Assembly: GCF_030867145.1 (NCBI RefSeq)
Contig: NC_134414.1
Span: 127,236,465-127,300,464 of the forward strand
Length of the DNA: 64,000 bases
Direction: 5' to 3'
From: Opisthocomus hoazin
Lineage: Eukaryota; Chordata; Aves; Opisthocomiformes; Opisthocomidae
This document shows positions 1 through 11,700 of the stretch, in pieces. Both the position numbers and the translations under genes were made by a program. Below the pieces are notes generated by a model, which saw nothing but the letters and a program-made list of their open reading frames with translations, made no database searches and was not told the origin of the DNA. Numbering within the stretch: position 1 is the stretch's first letter; the number at the start of each line of letters is the position of its first letter.

Positions 1-745
1 AGATTTTTTTTTTGCCATTTACAGAAGGAAATTCAGTCTATTACTTAAGTAACTTAAGGGTCATCTGTTGTCTTCCTCATTTGTGAGTTTATCCACCTGT
101 AAGCCACAAGTGACAACACTCATCCTCACCAATTTCTTAACCTAGCAGCTCTGCACAGGAGCTAGACTTAGAGTTCTGCTGGAAAAGGGGAACACTTTAT
201 AAGTATTTACAGTATTTTCGTGCCTTCGGTGTAACATCCTGCACTGGGAGATCTCATAACCACGCCGTACCCTTTTACTCTCCGAGCAGGTTCTGCTACC
301 AAAGACCTTTCCCTCCGGCGAACCCCCCGGCTGTTAGATCCGACGCAAACAAGCCCTTCTCCCTACCCGCGCCTAGCCTTGCTTCAGCAACGTCAGAAGC
401 TCTGAAGAGGGCCTCCAGAGGTCACGGCTGCCTCTTCTGCAGCGGCCGGGCCCGCGCCGGCCCTTCCCCGCCAGCCGGCCCTCAGACCCCGCCAGGCTCG
501 GACGCCCGCAGCTGGGCTCGCCGCACGGCCGCCGCGGCTCAAGCCAACGCCCAGCTTCCGGCTCCCAAGGGCAGGCGAACGCCTCACGGCCCAGCCCGCG
601 GCGGCAGCACCGGGCACAACCGGACCCGGCCCAGGCGCTCGGGAGGCGGCTCCCTTCAGCGCCGGGCCCGGGCCCCGCCGGGGGGGGAGAACAGGCCCCG
701 CCGACCACGGCCCCCGAGCAACCCCCGCCCGCCCCATCGCCCTAC
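1..745 (-). other. PLCXD2: PLCXD2 intron 1 (5' part)
   Basis: This is intronic sequence downstream of PLCXD2 exon 1; the donor GT lies at 745-744 on the minus strand and the next exon is outside the window. Bases from about 360 to 745 are very GC-rich and CpG-rich and belong to the 3' shoulder of the promoter CpG island. Bases 1-250 are ordinary AT-balanced sequence. The open frames here contain only Pro/Gly/Ala/Arg-rich translations, as expected of GC-rich noncoding DNA. I see no second exon. Confidence 0.7.
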
Positions 746-827
746 CCGGGATGGCCAGGTTGGAGAGCGGGTAGGAGCGCAGCGCCGCCGGCAGCGAGCC
801 CATCCAGTCCGCGCTGCTCTCCGCCAT
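746..827 (-). CDS. PLCXD2: PLCXD2 coding exon 1 (partial gene, N-terminus only)
   Basis: This exon encodes 27 codons plus one base, from MAESSADWM to SNLAIPG. The ADWM..LP....PLSNLAIPG pattern is the N-terminal signature of the PLCXD1-3 family (phosphatidylinositol-specific phospholipase C X-domain proteins). In that family it directly precedes the first X-box segment (SHDSF), which would begin the next exon, outside the window. The exon ends CCG G|GTAGGG, a phase-1 donor at the family's usual break inside LAIPG. I chose the start at 827 because it has a good Kozak context (GCCATGG). An in-frame ATG at 896 would add 23 Arg/Gly-rich residues. Family members are predicted to hydrolyse phosphoinositides, but the catalytic His residues are not in this piece. 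PLCXD2 is preferred over PLCXD3 because CD96 lies directly upstream on the same strand, as I recall for the human locus; residue match alone would not separate the paralogues. Confidence 0.82.
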
Positions 828-1260
828 GGCCCCCGCGGCCCAGCGCCGCCGCCGCTGCCGCCGCCGGCCGCCCTCCCTCCCGGCCGGGGGCCTCATCCCC
901 AGGCCGGGCCGGGCCGCGGCGCCGAGGCCCGCAGGGACGGAGCCGCCAGCGGCCGCCGGCCGGCCCCGCCCCCTCCTTATGTAACAGGTGCGGCCCGTCC
1001 GGGCGCGGCGCCGTCACGGCTGCCCGGCGGCCAGCCATTGGCTGCCCGCTGCTCGCCCCGCCCCCAGCCCCGCCCCGCGGCGGGCCGGGCGGCCGTGCCG
1101 TCAGCAGCCGTGCGGGGTCTGGGAGCTGTTCGGTGCGGGCAGCTGGCTTCCGCGCTTCTCACACGGGGCACGGAGGGGAGCGGGTGCGCGGCGCTGCGGT
1201 CTTGCCCCATCGTACGCCGGTGGAAAAGAACCCGAGCGCTGCTCTGAAAGGCAATTGCTC
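828..1260 (-). promoter_or_regulatory. PLCXD2: CpG-island promoter of PLCXD2
   Basis: The sequence is strongly GC-rich and CpG-dense immediately upstream of the PLCXD2 start codon, and the island continues through exon 1 into the intron (about 360-1260 overall). On the minus strand there is a CCAAT box at 1041-1037, about 210 bp upstream of the start codon. Tandem GC boxes (CCCCGCCCC type) lie at about 1055-1080. There is no convincing TATA box, as is usual for CpG-island promoters. The start site is inferred to lie between about 830 and 1030. The island could also fire in the plus direction, but no plus-strand coding exon is supported. Confidence 0.7.
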
Positions 1261-1488
1261 GCTGTCAAATTAGCGACCGTTGAACAGCGAGGGCGCAGAT
1301 GGCAGATGTCCTCTGCTTCGTCTGTAAGGAGGCATTTTTTAAACAACCGGGTGTTCTTCATCTGGCGTGTTAAAGTTTGCACGTTATTCACAGAATGCTT
1401 TCATTAATACACAGTAAAGCTGCTAATTGAACTATATATTGAAAATATACGTTAAGTATCTGTAAATACATGGTAACTATGTATTTTC

Positions 1489-1762
1489 ACAGAATCATAG
1501 AATCATTAGGTTTGGAAAAGACCTCTAAGATCATCGAGTTCAACCATCCACCCACCACCACCATGTCTGCTAAACCATGTCCCAAAGTGCCACATCTACA
1601 CGTTTTTTGAACACCTCCAGGGATGGGGACTCCACACCTCCCTGGACAGCCTGTGCCAATGCCTGACCACTCCTTCAGTAAATAAACATTTCCTAATATC
1701 CAATCGAAACCTCTACTGACGCATCTTGGGGTCATTTCCTCTCGTCCTATCGCTAGTCCTCT
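1489..1762 (-). mobile_element. CR1 LINE fragment (3' end)
   Basis: The left edge reads agaatcatagaatcat followed by a degenerate ggttggaaaagacct...atcat...gttcaacc block. This is the reverse complement of the CR1 3' terminus, so the element lies in minus orientation with its 3' end at the left. Similarity continues through the CACACCTCCCTGG...GCCAATGCCTGACCA section to about CGTCCTATCGCTAG. Only the terminal 270 bp remain (a 5'-truncated copy), with no intact coding frame. It sits about 230 bp upstream of the PLCXD2 CpG island. Confidence 0.9.
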
Positions 1763-4700
1763 AATACAGCCAGAATCCATAAACCTGTGGTTTCCTTTTC
1801 AAGGAAGCGAACAAAGAGGTTTTGCTTTTAGAGCTTTGATATTAAACAATCTCGAAAATAGTGCAATATCTATGCCAGGAATTCACCAAGCCCTCCTGAC
1901 CTCGGACCCCTCATGCCCGAGGAGGAAGGCGGAGGACGGGTTTGCGTGCGTTCAGCTGCCCCGCAGCACCATTCCCCCTTCCCGTTAGGACTGCTCTGAC
2001 GTAAGCAAGAGGAGGCCACGCTAATCAAAGCCGTATGTACGGGATCAGCAACGATTTCTCTTGTAATTAAATTTATATCTTCAACTGAAAGACAGATTGT
2101 TATGTGGGAGCTCCAGCCCGTATCTCTGCGAGTTTATCTCTTTAAATGACTACTTTTCACTCTCTTTCTCACGTTCCCACCATCGCAGCTTGGGACCACC
2201 CAGCAAAACAGCGCTCGTGAGCTCATTAAATACGGCTGGCATCCACGGCTGTGTCACAGTGTGGCTCTCCAGGATGCAACAGCTTTGCAGTACAGGGGTA
2301 GCTGTTTCACTGGGGTTGATACGTTCTCGATGACGTCTTTGCATCTTCGGGGCAGCACTTCACTGTTGTCAGTGAAACTGTAAGCACTGGAGCTGTAGTC
2401 CAGAGCCAAAACTATCCAGACTGACCGCTGACACGGTACCCTTGGTGTCCTTGCCAGGCCCCATCCTGGATTCCCCACCTTTCAAATGATGTAAAGAAGA
2501 CGGAGTGTGTGTGACAGACAGCGGAGCCTGAAGGGGAACAGGCAGGGTGTGCTCTGGTCTAGGAAAAGAGTCGAATCGCCTCTACCACGAGGGCAGGTCT
2601 TAGCAGTCCTCTGCCATCAGATCAGCTAGAAAAGAGGAGCGGTAAAGCTGGAGGAGGGAGAGTCTCAAACCTTCTCCCTTCACAGCCTGCCAAAAGTGTC
2701 TGACCCTTTGCCATCACTTTGCAGGAGTCCTGGAGCATGTGACAGCATTGGGGTGCCTCAGTGCTACCGCAGCACAGCGACTTTCTCACTCGTTCATAGC
2801 TCGTTCCCCCGGCTACGGCGTGCAGCAGGAGTACTCCCTGGCTCCTGTGGTTAAGGTGGTTTCTAGACCTCCAAGCTGCAAGGGTCATTTAGACTGTGCG
2901 GGATGCCAACAGCTCGAAACCAGAGTGACGAGGGGAGGAGGAGGTGCACCCATTCAGCGCTGCGGGGTGTGCATTCAGCTGTGAGCACCAGACGTGATGC
3001 ACAGGTAGTTGCCGGCAGTAACCGCTAGCAGAACTTTCTTATGGTCCAAAAACCCTTCCTGTGCTTTTCTAGAAAAAAAGAGCATTGAACTACCTGTTCC
3101 CTACCCCAAAACCTCAACCTCTTTCCATCTCCACAAAACTCTGTCATTTTGTTCTGTAATCAGGACCGAACCCTGCAACGATGAACATCAATTGCGATGG
3201 CCGGAGGGAACAAATGTGCATTAATAGTACCATTTTATTTTCTGTAGACTAAACCCACAAATTATCTAGGGTCTTGTCACTTGAGACCGTTCAAATGCTC
3301 CACTTCCAGCATGTGTTTAAGTGGCTGCAAAAACGAACGCCTAAGCAGGCAGGACAAACATCATGCCATTGATGTTATTTTTAAGTTCTGTTTCAAGGTC
3401 AGTAGGTTGTTGTATTTTTCCACGTTTCTGGAGCATTCACATATGAATCACGTTCAGCAGTGACGATGGCCTGACTAAAACTTGACTATCCATTTTTCCC
3501 CACGGGTTATATAGCCATATTTATGCCTTATGTGGATTTACTGAAAGAGCTCAGCTATTCCCTTGTGCCTCGGTGCAGAGTACAAGCCAATGTCATGGGC
3601 AGCCCAGACAATCTAGCAGCTCAAATCCCATTCCCACACCCTAACCCTCCTGTTTTCAAATACATAGTAAAAGGATTAGCTGTGCGGATCAGGCTGATGC
3701 AGTTTAAGCAGTAAGAGGCGTCTGGGTTTCACTGTTAACCGATTCCAAACACACAAATGCGTTTTATTTCAATTTTAACATGTGGTTAGGTTGCTGTATA
3801 CAGAACATAAAGCCAGAACAACAGACTTTTCGAAGTGCTTTAAAGCAACTGAAACCAAGTTGATAACGTCAAGTGCTACAGGGACCTTAGCCTCCTTCTC
3901 CTCACCATGTTGAATACCCTGATGACACATGTCCCATTACCCAACAGGGTGCATCGCTACTGTTAAAAAGCTTCCAGCTGATGTTTTCAAAATCTTCCAT
4001 TTCAGCCCAAAATCTACTGTGCCATGTAAATTCCAAATCCTTACACGCAATTTATCAGCAGACAAAAGATCACACAAGTTATTGAAAGAGCTTCTGTGTC
4101 ATCCGCATATTTTAAAGGTCACTTCGCTACTGATGAGAAGAAAACTGCAGGATTCACTCTCACAGAGAGAAGCTAATTGCTCAACATTTCATGTAAGTGT
4201 ACTCAGACTCTTCCAAGCTGTTCATTACCACTTTTGCCCTGACTGTAATGGAATTATTTAACATTTAAAACCATCAGACACACTCAATCACAAAGCTCTG
4301 CAGACATCACTGCATTTAAAACGCCGCTTCTTCAAGCGCAGTAGACCAAAGAGCGCTGTTCATTTCCCGTTGTACATTCAAGTCAGAAAAACACCATGAC
4401 TGTCACAGCACTTTCTGCATTTCCTAAGTCCATTGCAAATACTTGGATGCCTATCATATAATACGCCCTTCGTCATACTGTCTTCCCCCCGCCTTTTTCT
4501 GTCCACTGCTCGGAGCCTTGGTGTCAGTTCGTATCCGTGTATTACCTGCTTCTCCCTCTCACCTTTGTTTGCTCATTTCTTTAAACCAAGCCCTGGCATC
4601 TGCGAGTCGACTGTCTGACAAAAGCCAGCTATTCAATACTTCATTTACACCACATGAGGGTGTTTCAAGCTGTGTAGGATGCCAGAATTAATTTGGAAGT

Positions 4701-6479
4701 CCTCCTGTTCGGAAAGGAACCAAGGGGCAAACAGATACATTTGTTTTCCGCTGATTAAAAGTCTTACCAGGGCAACCTGGTGCGGGAGACTTTGACAGGA
4801 AAGAGATGAAACATCATACGTGAGAAACAGATGGAAGAGGAGTTTGAAAGACATAATCCGATGTTCCCTGAAATCAAATAATCTTTGCTGGGGACTTGCC
4901 CGAGCTTTGTCTTGTCCTTAAGGAATCATTTTAAATATAATATGATTTCATATTATTTCCATTAAAATCTCCTTAGACAGGATTAAGTAATCATTATCCC
5001 CCTGCAGAGCTTTTTAGAAGCTTTCCATTGGCTTATTTCTCAAAGTTAATTGCAGAGTCAGGAAGAATTACCTACTCACATGAACAATAAATAAAACAAA
5101 ATTTCTCCTTTATATACCATTTCTTCTGGAGTTTAAGTGTACACGGATCTGTCTAATGATTGCCTGCTCTGATAAGTGATGATTTTAGATCCCGCAAAGG
5201 GCATGTAAGGTAATTAATACCCTGTTCTGGTTAGCAAGTATAATTTCTGTAGACAGCTTTTTAAAACAAACACATTCGTTCACACACAGCCGGAGCACTT
5301 CCCAAGGCTTTCAACATGGCTGCAACGAGGAAAGCATCTCCCTAAAAGGGAAAACTCTGTGGGTCCGATTGGAGGTGGGCTGTTCCGCCGGGAGATCCCA
5401 GGCGGCAAAGCCTGTTACCGGCGGCTGCAGGGCTGCTTCTCACATCCGCAAGCCACACTGAATTAGTTTACAGGACCAAAAGGTGCCTTGTAAGAAAAGC
5501 CACTGTAAAAGTAAAGACGTGTGACTCGGGGCAAGGCGAAAGGTGATGCAGGACACAGGTACAGGGATGCCTTGGCCAGGGCATTCCCTAAGCCAGCAGC
5601 TGACCCCTTGGCTGCCGGAGCCGTGGGAGCCAGGCAGAGGCGAGAGGCCACCAGCCCCACGCACCCACCCGTGGGCTGGGGGCTGGCAGCCCTCCCCTTG
5701 CCCTGGCCAGCGGGGCCCGGCACCGCCCAGGTGCAGCCAGTGGGGACAGGGGCTGCGGAGCACCGGGAACAGCCCTCGTCCCGCTGAAGTCCCCGGGCCC
5801 TGACGCTGGCTGCACCGGGCATGGCAGTAACTGAAAACAGATTTCTTGCTTTTATCCTTTGCCCCCTCCCCGCAGCATTCGCTGTCTCCCCGGAAGCAGA
5901 GGAAAACCACGTGTACGTAAAACCACCTCGCTGCTCGGCTTTCCAGGGTGTTGCTCCTACAGCTGCGCGATGCACGTGCTAAAGGCCGTTCTACAGCAGA
6001 CCCAGATAAATTCACAGCATTACATCCGTGTCGTATGTGACCTCAGATTCCGGCTCGGGTCTGCGTCATCGATCTGCACTGAGCAGCGTAATGCTCAAGC
6101 CTCTCGTAATAAAAAGCTTTTCTACCCATGCAGCAAGCTCTGAACACCTTACTCTTACAGAAGGGCTTTTATCTGACACCCCTGTAGCCACCGTCAAGCA
6201 TTGGATAACTTGATCTGGGCCAAATTATTCCGGGGTTGACAGCACCCAAGTCCAAGCTGAATGACTGAAGCCTGCACACTGGGGCAGCTGATGCCAAAAA
6301 CAGGGGCTTGAAGGTCTTTTTTTTTCCTTCTTTAAATTAAAGCAGGAGTCAATTTTGAACATAATCACAGCTCTTGAGTAACTAAATATACGTTACACGC
6401 TTATGCCGGTGGGGAGCAGACGGAGTCAAACAGAAAAACAAACTGCCCCACGCTCAGTTTAGCGGCAGAAATGGAAATT

Positions 6480-6880
6480 TGGGGGCTGGCAGGTGGGGAT
6501 CTCCTCTCCCTCTTTCTCCGCCCAGGTCCCGCGCTGGTGGCAGCCCCTTCCCCTCTTCCCTCGCTGGGGCTGGCAGGGGCCGGCAGGCATCGTCCCCCAG
6601 CCCCGCTCTGCCGGGGCCACGCACCAGCCCGCGCCATCCCTCTCCGCCATCCCTCCGGCCGGGTCCCCCGAGGGGCGGGGCGGAGAGGGGCGGGGCGTGA
6701 GGGGCGGAGAGGAGCGGGGTGAGGCTTGAGGGGCGGGGCGGGGAGGAGCGGGGCGGGGCGAGCTGCGCTCGCCGCCGGCTGCAGTGCTGCGGCGCCACCT
6801 GCTGGTCATCGGCGGGAGCGCGGGTGCGGTGCCCGCCGGTACCCCCCGGCGCAGGGCGGGGACACGGCTCCGAGGGAAAC
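6480..6880. promoter_or_regulatory. Orphan CpG island with GC-box array
   Basis: A second CpG-dense island lies about 5.7 kb upstream of PLCXD2 exon 1 and 1.8 kb downstream of the CD96 stop. Its core at 6671-6761 is a run of GGGGCGGGG-type boxes on the plus strand, which are Sp/KLF binding sites. A CTCF-like motif follows at 6791-6809. No exon of either gene maps here. It could be an alternative PLCXD2 promoter, a noncoding RNA promoter or an insulator. Confidence 0.6.
6791..6809 (-). promoter_or_regulatory. CTCF-like binding motif
   Basis: Read on the minus strand the site is TGACCAGCAGGTGGCGCCG. It matches the CTCF core (CCA..AGG.GGCGC) at the invariant positions, and most of its differences fall at tolerant ones. 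The motif is on the minus strand, the same orientation as both genes. It lies just beyond the GC-box array. Confidence 0.6.
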
Positions 6881-8612
6881 CACAAGGAAGAAAGCCGGGC
6901 TCTCCACATCCCTTGGAATATGGCTGTCTGGCCCTTTTTTCCTGCTTTTTTTAAGAACAAAAAGGTGCCTCCTTTTGCAGTGACTGACGGCACGACAGAG
7001 GTTAAACTGCTTTGCTTCTGCAAGCCCACACAGACAAGAAATGCTCCGATTAGTATTAAGCCTTCCATGCATGCAAAGTCCATACAGCTCTGTAGGAAGG
7101 AAGGCGTTTTCTGTTCAGCACAGATATTCCCTTAGTGATGGATTTAGACCTGCTTGTGACGTGGTAAACAATACCACCAAATACTTTAAAAAGGTCTGTC
7201 AGATCATTCTTTCCAGTCAGTCAGTCATCCATCTAAAACCCTGGGAAATACGGTGCTCTGCAGCCTGATACTCATCGACCAGTCTTTAGCAGTAAATAAA
7301 GCAAATCCCACTCCTAAATCAGAATACCTATTTTAAGCTTGACAGGATTGAGTTTTAGTTGATTTCCATTAATTACAGAAATACCACCGTGGTAACGATA
7401 CGTTTTCCAACAGGCTTGGAGGGACAGTTTCTTGGCTGGCTGAAGGTGATGTAAGAACACACAGCTGCCAAAAGCAGCGTTCCTGCTGCAGCGCTCCTGC
7501 CTGGCGTTGACATCACGCAGCTGCTGACCCGGCTGAGAACCCTGCAGCGGGCTGAGCTGATCCCACCCTTGTTCAACCTCTAGTGCCAATGAGAGGAAAC
7601 ATGCAGCCCGGGCAGGGTAGGGGTAAGTCTGGACCGTCCCTTCCAGAGGCTTAAGCCACCTGAGAAGCTACCCCTGAGGCCTTGAAAAATGTGAAGATAG
7701 CAAGTGACAGAAGCTCATTAAGACCAAAGGGGAATAAAATTATTATATTCCTTTTTTTCTTCACGTGTACCGTGGATATAATTTCAGAAAAGCAGACTCA
7801 GGAGTAATTACTGTTCCAAAGGCACAGCACTTCCAAAAGGACTGGCACTTCCTATTGCCTTTAGAATCCTTATTCACTTCAGTCTTTAAATCTCTGGTCC
7901 ACAGATGGCTTGCGCATGAGCCCGGAGTCAACTCATTCTTGTGACTTCACCACAGGTAACTGAGTCTTCTTCGCAAACACTGCCACCAGGCCTGCACTGT
8001 GCCCTGTCATCTCACCAACACGTCCCCGAGATCCTGTGCTGTAACCCCATGATGACAGATGCAGACTGTTTTCTTTCAGTGTAAGGTGAGAATTATTTTT
8101 TGTTTGGTTTCACAGTTATATATTGGGTCATATTAGTCAATATTTGTATAGTAAAAACTAACATTTGTGAGAATGGCTGATGCAGGTATCAAAAAGCTTG
8201 TGTTAAGCCAATGCTTCCCGTTTAATCGTGGTGTCCATATGGCAGAACTGTCATCTCTATACACGTAGTAGAACACAAAGCTTCAACACTCTTCAGGCAG
8301 GCTGGCGGAGTGATGTGTTAATCTGCTCCCATTAACAAGACAGCAAATACCCAGTTGACTGCCTAATTCAAATTAAGCACATGTAATCTCACGGTGACAC
8401 TCGCTATGGTGTTAACGTAACGCATACATCGAGATAGACTGGATGAAGTAAGTGTCCTCAGGAGTGCTCAGCTTCCAACATTAATATCATTCAGGCGCTC
8501 TGAATTTTAATATGGGTCATTAACACCAAACTCCTGTAATCACTGTTTTAAAGACAGAGCCTTTTAACTGTGTCTGTCTTCTGCGCGCTGCGCAAGGGGT
8601 GCAGAGGCAATG

Positions 8613-8721
8613 TTACAGGTTTTCCAGTTCGTGGCAGGATGGGGGAGTCCCATCCGACTCCACCATGGATGTGTACTTTATGGGAGGTGGCGGCGGCTTG
8701 AAAGATGGAGGTCTGTTCATA
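8613..8721 (-). CDS. CD96: CD96 exon 14: cytoplasmic tail and stop
   Basis: This 109-nt terminal coding exon (phase 2 in) starts after acceptor tctctactgtttcag and encodes [17 protein letters not shown], then [19 protein letters not shown] and TAA. The poly-proline [10 protein letters not shown] block matches human CD96 and is a candidate SH3 ligand. The tyrosine is in YTSM context, whereas human has the ITIM-like YTCI. The distal human YHEM is CHEL here, so that tyrosine is missing. The 3' UTR continues leftwards from 8612. Confidence 0.96.
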
Positions 8722-11700
8722 CTGAAACAGTAGAGAAAAAACAGGCCATCACACAGAAGCCGTATAAAAGACAGTTGTAAAATGTCTGTTTTTACAGGAG
8801 GAGGTAGATGGACACGAAGTCATTATAAGAGCACTTGACATTTGCTCTCACATACCGCAACTTCCCTGTTTCTGTTCTACAGCCCCAATGCACCTGCCGG
8901 TATTCATTTGGCTTTCTCAGCTCTCACTTAGCAATTTTACTTTATTCATGCTTCGAAAAAATGGATCACGGTCCTAGTGAACCATTCAAAACCCTCACAG
9001 ATGTCTTCTGCTCACACGGCTCTCTGAAGGTATAGTTAAAGACTCCTAACATTTTTTTGTCACTTTATAGGCCAAAATAAAGTAAGATCCCACCCCAAAA
9101 CAGTGAAAAAAATCAATTACTTTTTTTACTTTTGATATGCAGGATTTGCAGTCGTGTTTCGAAAGGGTTTTGTAGAACCACAAATGATTCATGATCACCA
9201 TGAATTTTTCAAACATTTTAGTAATGTTAGTAAGACTAAACATAATTGGCTCTTAGACACTGCTTCCATCAGTAGATCTCTGAGTGCTTTAGTAGGGAAT
9301 TAAACTTTGGTAATAATTACAAACTCAATGCTTCTTTGACTGGAATTAAGTTTCAGGTGGCCTACTTTCACATATATTATTCACAACTCGAACAGAGTCG
9401 CCCTACAAGTACAATTCCATTAAAAGATGTCCTCAAGTAACCATGCAAAAGGAGAGAGTAAACGCAGCTGGCAGGGAAGCTAATAGAAGTGGGGGGCTCT
9501 GGGGAAAAATAATGACTTGTATTCCTCCCTCACACCCTGGAGCTGCACCGCAGCTCTGTCTTTAAAGTTTATTTTATAGATAAGTTGAAAGGACTGGCGT
9601 TTCGTACTGCTGTATGAAAAAAAACGACATTAGCCATCCATGTACTTGAAGGCCTTGTGCACTATGGGTGGTCTCAAATAAAAATGTATAAATCCAAATG
9701 GCTGGGTTAGAGTTTATGCTGTCCCCTGTGTCACCTCTCCCACCCCTGCAGTCCCCTCCCTGGTACTTACATCTCTTTCTGGTACTGACACCATTTCCTG
9801 ATGCCCAAAGCTATCAGAAAACTGCAGAAGAGGAGAAGGACAGCTACCACTGTTGGCCAGGGGAAGCGACTGGCTTTTGTGTTCCTCATGCCGCCTGGAA
9901 GGGACACAGGAGACAGCGCTCAGCCAAGCGTCCTCGGGGATGAGGGAAATCCCTGCTTGCTGCCTGTGCCTCGCTGCTGTGAGAACCCAGCCCCAAATCA
10001 ACACCGAACTGCCAGGTTCCCAGCCTGAGGATCCCAAACACTGAGCACTGCAGCTCTGATCGGTGGACTTCAATCACTCTTGTTCTGACTGGGCATCCCC
10101 ATGCGGCCCCAATTGCCGCTCCCCACCATGGTGCTGGAATCCCCCAATGCCCCCTCCTGCGCAGCCACCCTCAGGGGTGCTGGTGGCTGGAAGCGGTGCC
10201 CTCGGGGTCCCCGCTGCGGGGAGGAAGGCGAGGAGGAGCACGGTCCTCCTGCAGCCGCCACAGAGGGTGCAGCGGTGGGCTGGGTGCCAGAGGGGCTGGA
10301 GCACAGGAGTCACTGGGTGACACTGCTTCAGTGTCACCTCCCATGGTGCCGGCGTCACGACCCTTTGCAAGGTTGGTCGTGCTGGTACGTCGCCCAGCTC
10401 GGGTCTCAGCCACGGTGGCAGCCAGCGCTGAGGCCAGGCACCAGGTCCACCACACTGCACGAGCCGTGAGTGGCCCCAGCGGCGCAGGCGTGTGAGCAGC
10501 CAAATTCTGCAGCCAGAAGAAAACACGCGCTGGGGCTTTGCTTGTGGGTGCAGGGAGACGCCAAAAGCCTGCAACAACCTGCATTGTGGGGACACAGCAA
10601 CTGTGACTGCTTTTTTCATCTCTTTTCCCTTTTCTGAACTCCCCTGGTCAAATGTACACGACACTCTGGGTTTCGTGCCTCTCTGCTTTTACGTACTGCA
10701 AGAGCACGCTGAAAGAAGAGGGTTTGTAGGATAATGTCTCACCAGTACTATTGAGCAGACTGCTGGTAGTAAAGAAACCTTTCCCTCTGGTAACTGAAAT
10801 TGGTTGGTCTGTGATGCTGAAGGACATGTTACCTGAAAAAACACAGACACAGAACATTTTTAGTAACTTAATGGTTTTTTTTTTTTAATGAAGGTTGTGT
10901 TTTGAAGCCACTGTTATTCACCCTGCTGAAGCCTGGAAATCAAATTCTAGAATGAGGGTGTCAAAATTCACTCGGCAAGATGCCTACATTTTTGTCCTAC
11001 AACCTGATGTTAGACAAAAAATGTGCATTTATCAAATTAAAGAATATTAAAAGAAAGAAAGAAAGACTATTAGAAAACACCTATTGAGATATTTCAGCAA
11101 GCCAGCGTTGAGCTGCACAGCGGTCTGGGAGAATGATAAGCTTTTTACCTCTTTGATGGTAATGAAAAAGCTAAAGATATTAAGTGGCTTAGCAGCAACA
11201 CAAAGAGTCTGCCTCTGCCGTGACTGAGCGAAACCTCAGTCTCCCCTGTCAAGTATTGTGTCTGAACCACAGAAATCATATTTCGTCTGTTAGCAGACAG
11301 ATATTTTGTCTTTCCTAATACAGCTAAGCTACCTATGTTTAAGATCAGTGCTGCCTAAGGATACATTCCCCTTTGTTCTAGCCGTCTCCGTGTTCGTGTC
11401 TTCCGAAATAACAGCTAAAATATGCGACTAGACAACGGCACAGGGTTTGCAGAGCTGCCACGGCACTTACGATGCGCCAGGGTTGTATTCTCGGGGGAGC
11501 GTGTGGCATTCCTGAGGCTTTGCGGGGATTCGGTGGTGGAATCGTTCAAATCTGTACAAAAAGAAATAATGTCCTGCAATTATCTTACAAGCCTGTACGT
11601 GACTGCTTCATTGGGCTCTACTGTGGCTATTTTATACCCTTCGCTTTTCTCCGATGCAAACAACAAACGAAATAACAGAGATACCTGAAAGTCTCCAGTA

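Larger units (their letters stand above)
1263..8612. other. Intergenic region between CD96 and PLCXD2
   Basis: No coding exon is supported in this interval. It holds a CR1 fragment at 1489-1762, mostly unique sequence to 6470, a second CpG island at about 6480-6880, and the 3' UTR/termination zone of CD96 at its right end. The AT-rich block at about 4900-5260 and the GC-rich but CpG-modest block at 5520-5830 have no recognisable content. Candidate minus-strand ATTAAA polyadenylation signals for CD96 lie at 8511-8506 and 8226-8221; I cannot tell which is used. Confidence 0.6.

Noticed and set aside
393..896. 167-codon frame through the PLCXD2 exon as one continuous protein
   Set aside because: Only 746-827 matches the PLCXD family. 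A good donor follows and the rest is Pro/Gly/Ala/Arg-rich translation of the CpG island.
988..1407. 139-codon plus-strand frame in the CpG island
   Set aside because: Composition is typical of GC-rich noncoding DNA, no family signature or supporting splice structure is visible, and it overlaps the PLCXD2 promoter.
5440..6015. 191-codon minus-strand frame between the two genes
   Set aside because: Several overlapping frames of similar length on both strands come from GC-rich composition, with no domain pattern and no start or splice context.
6454..7083. 209-codon minus-strand frame across the orphan CpG island
   Set aside because: The translation is low-complexity Pro/Arg/Gly over the GC-box array, and frames are open on both strands, so this is a composition effect.
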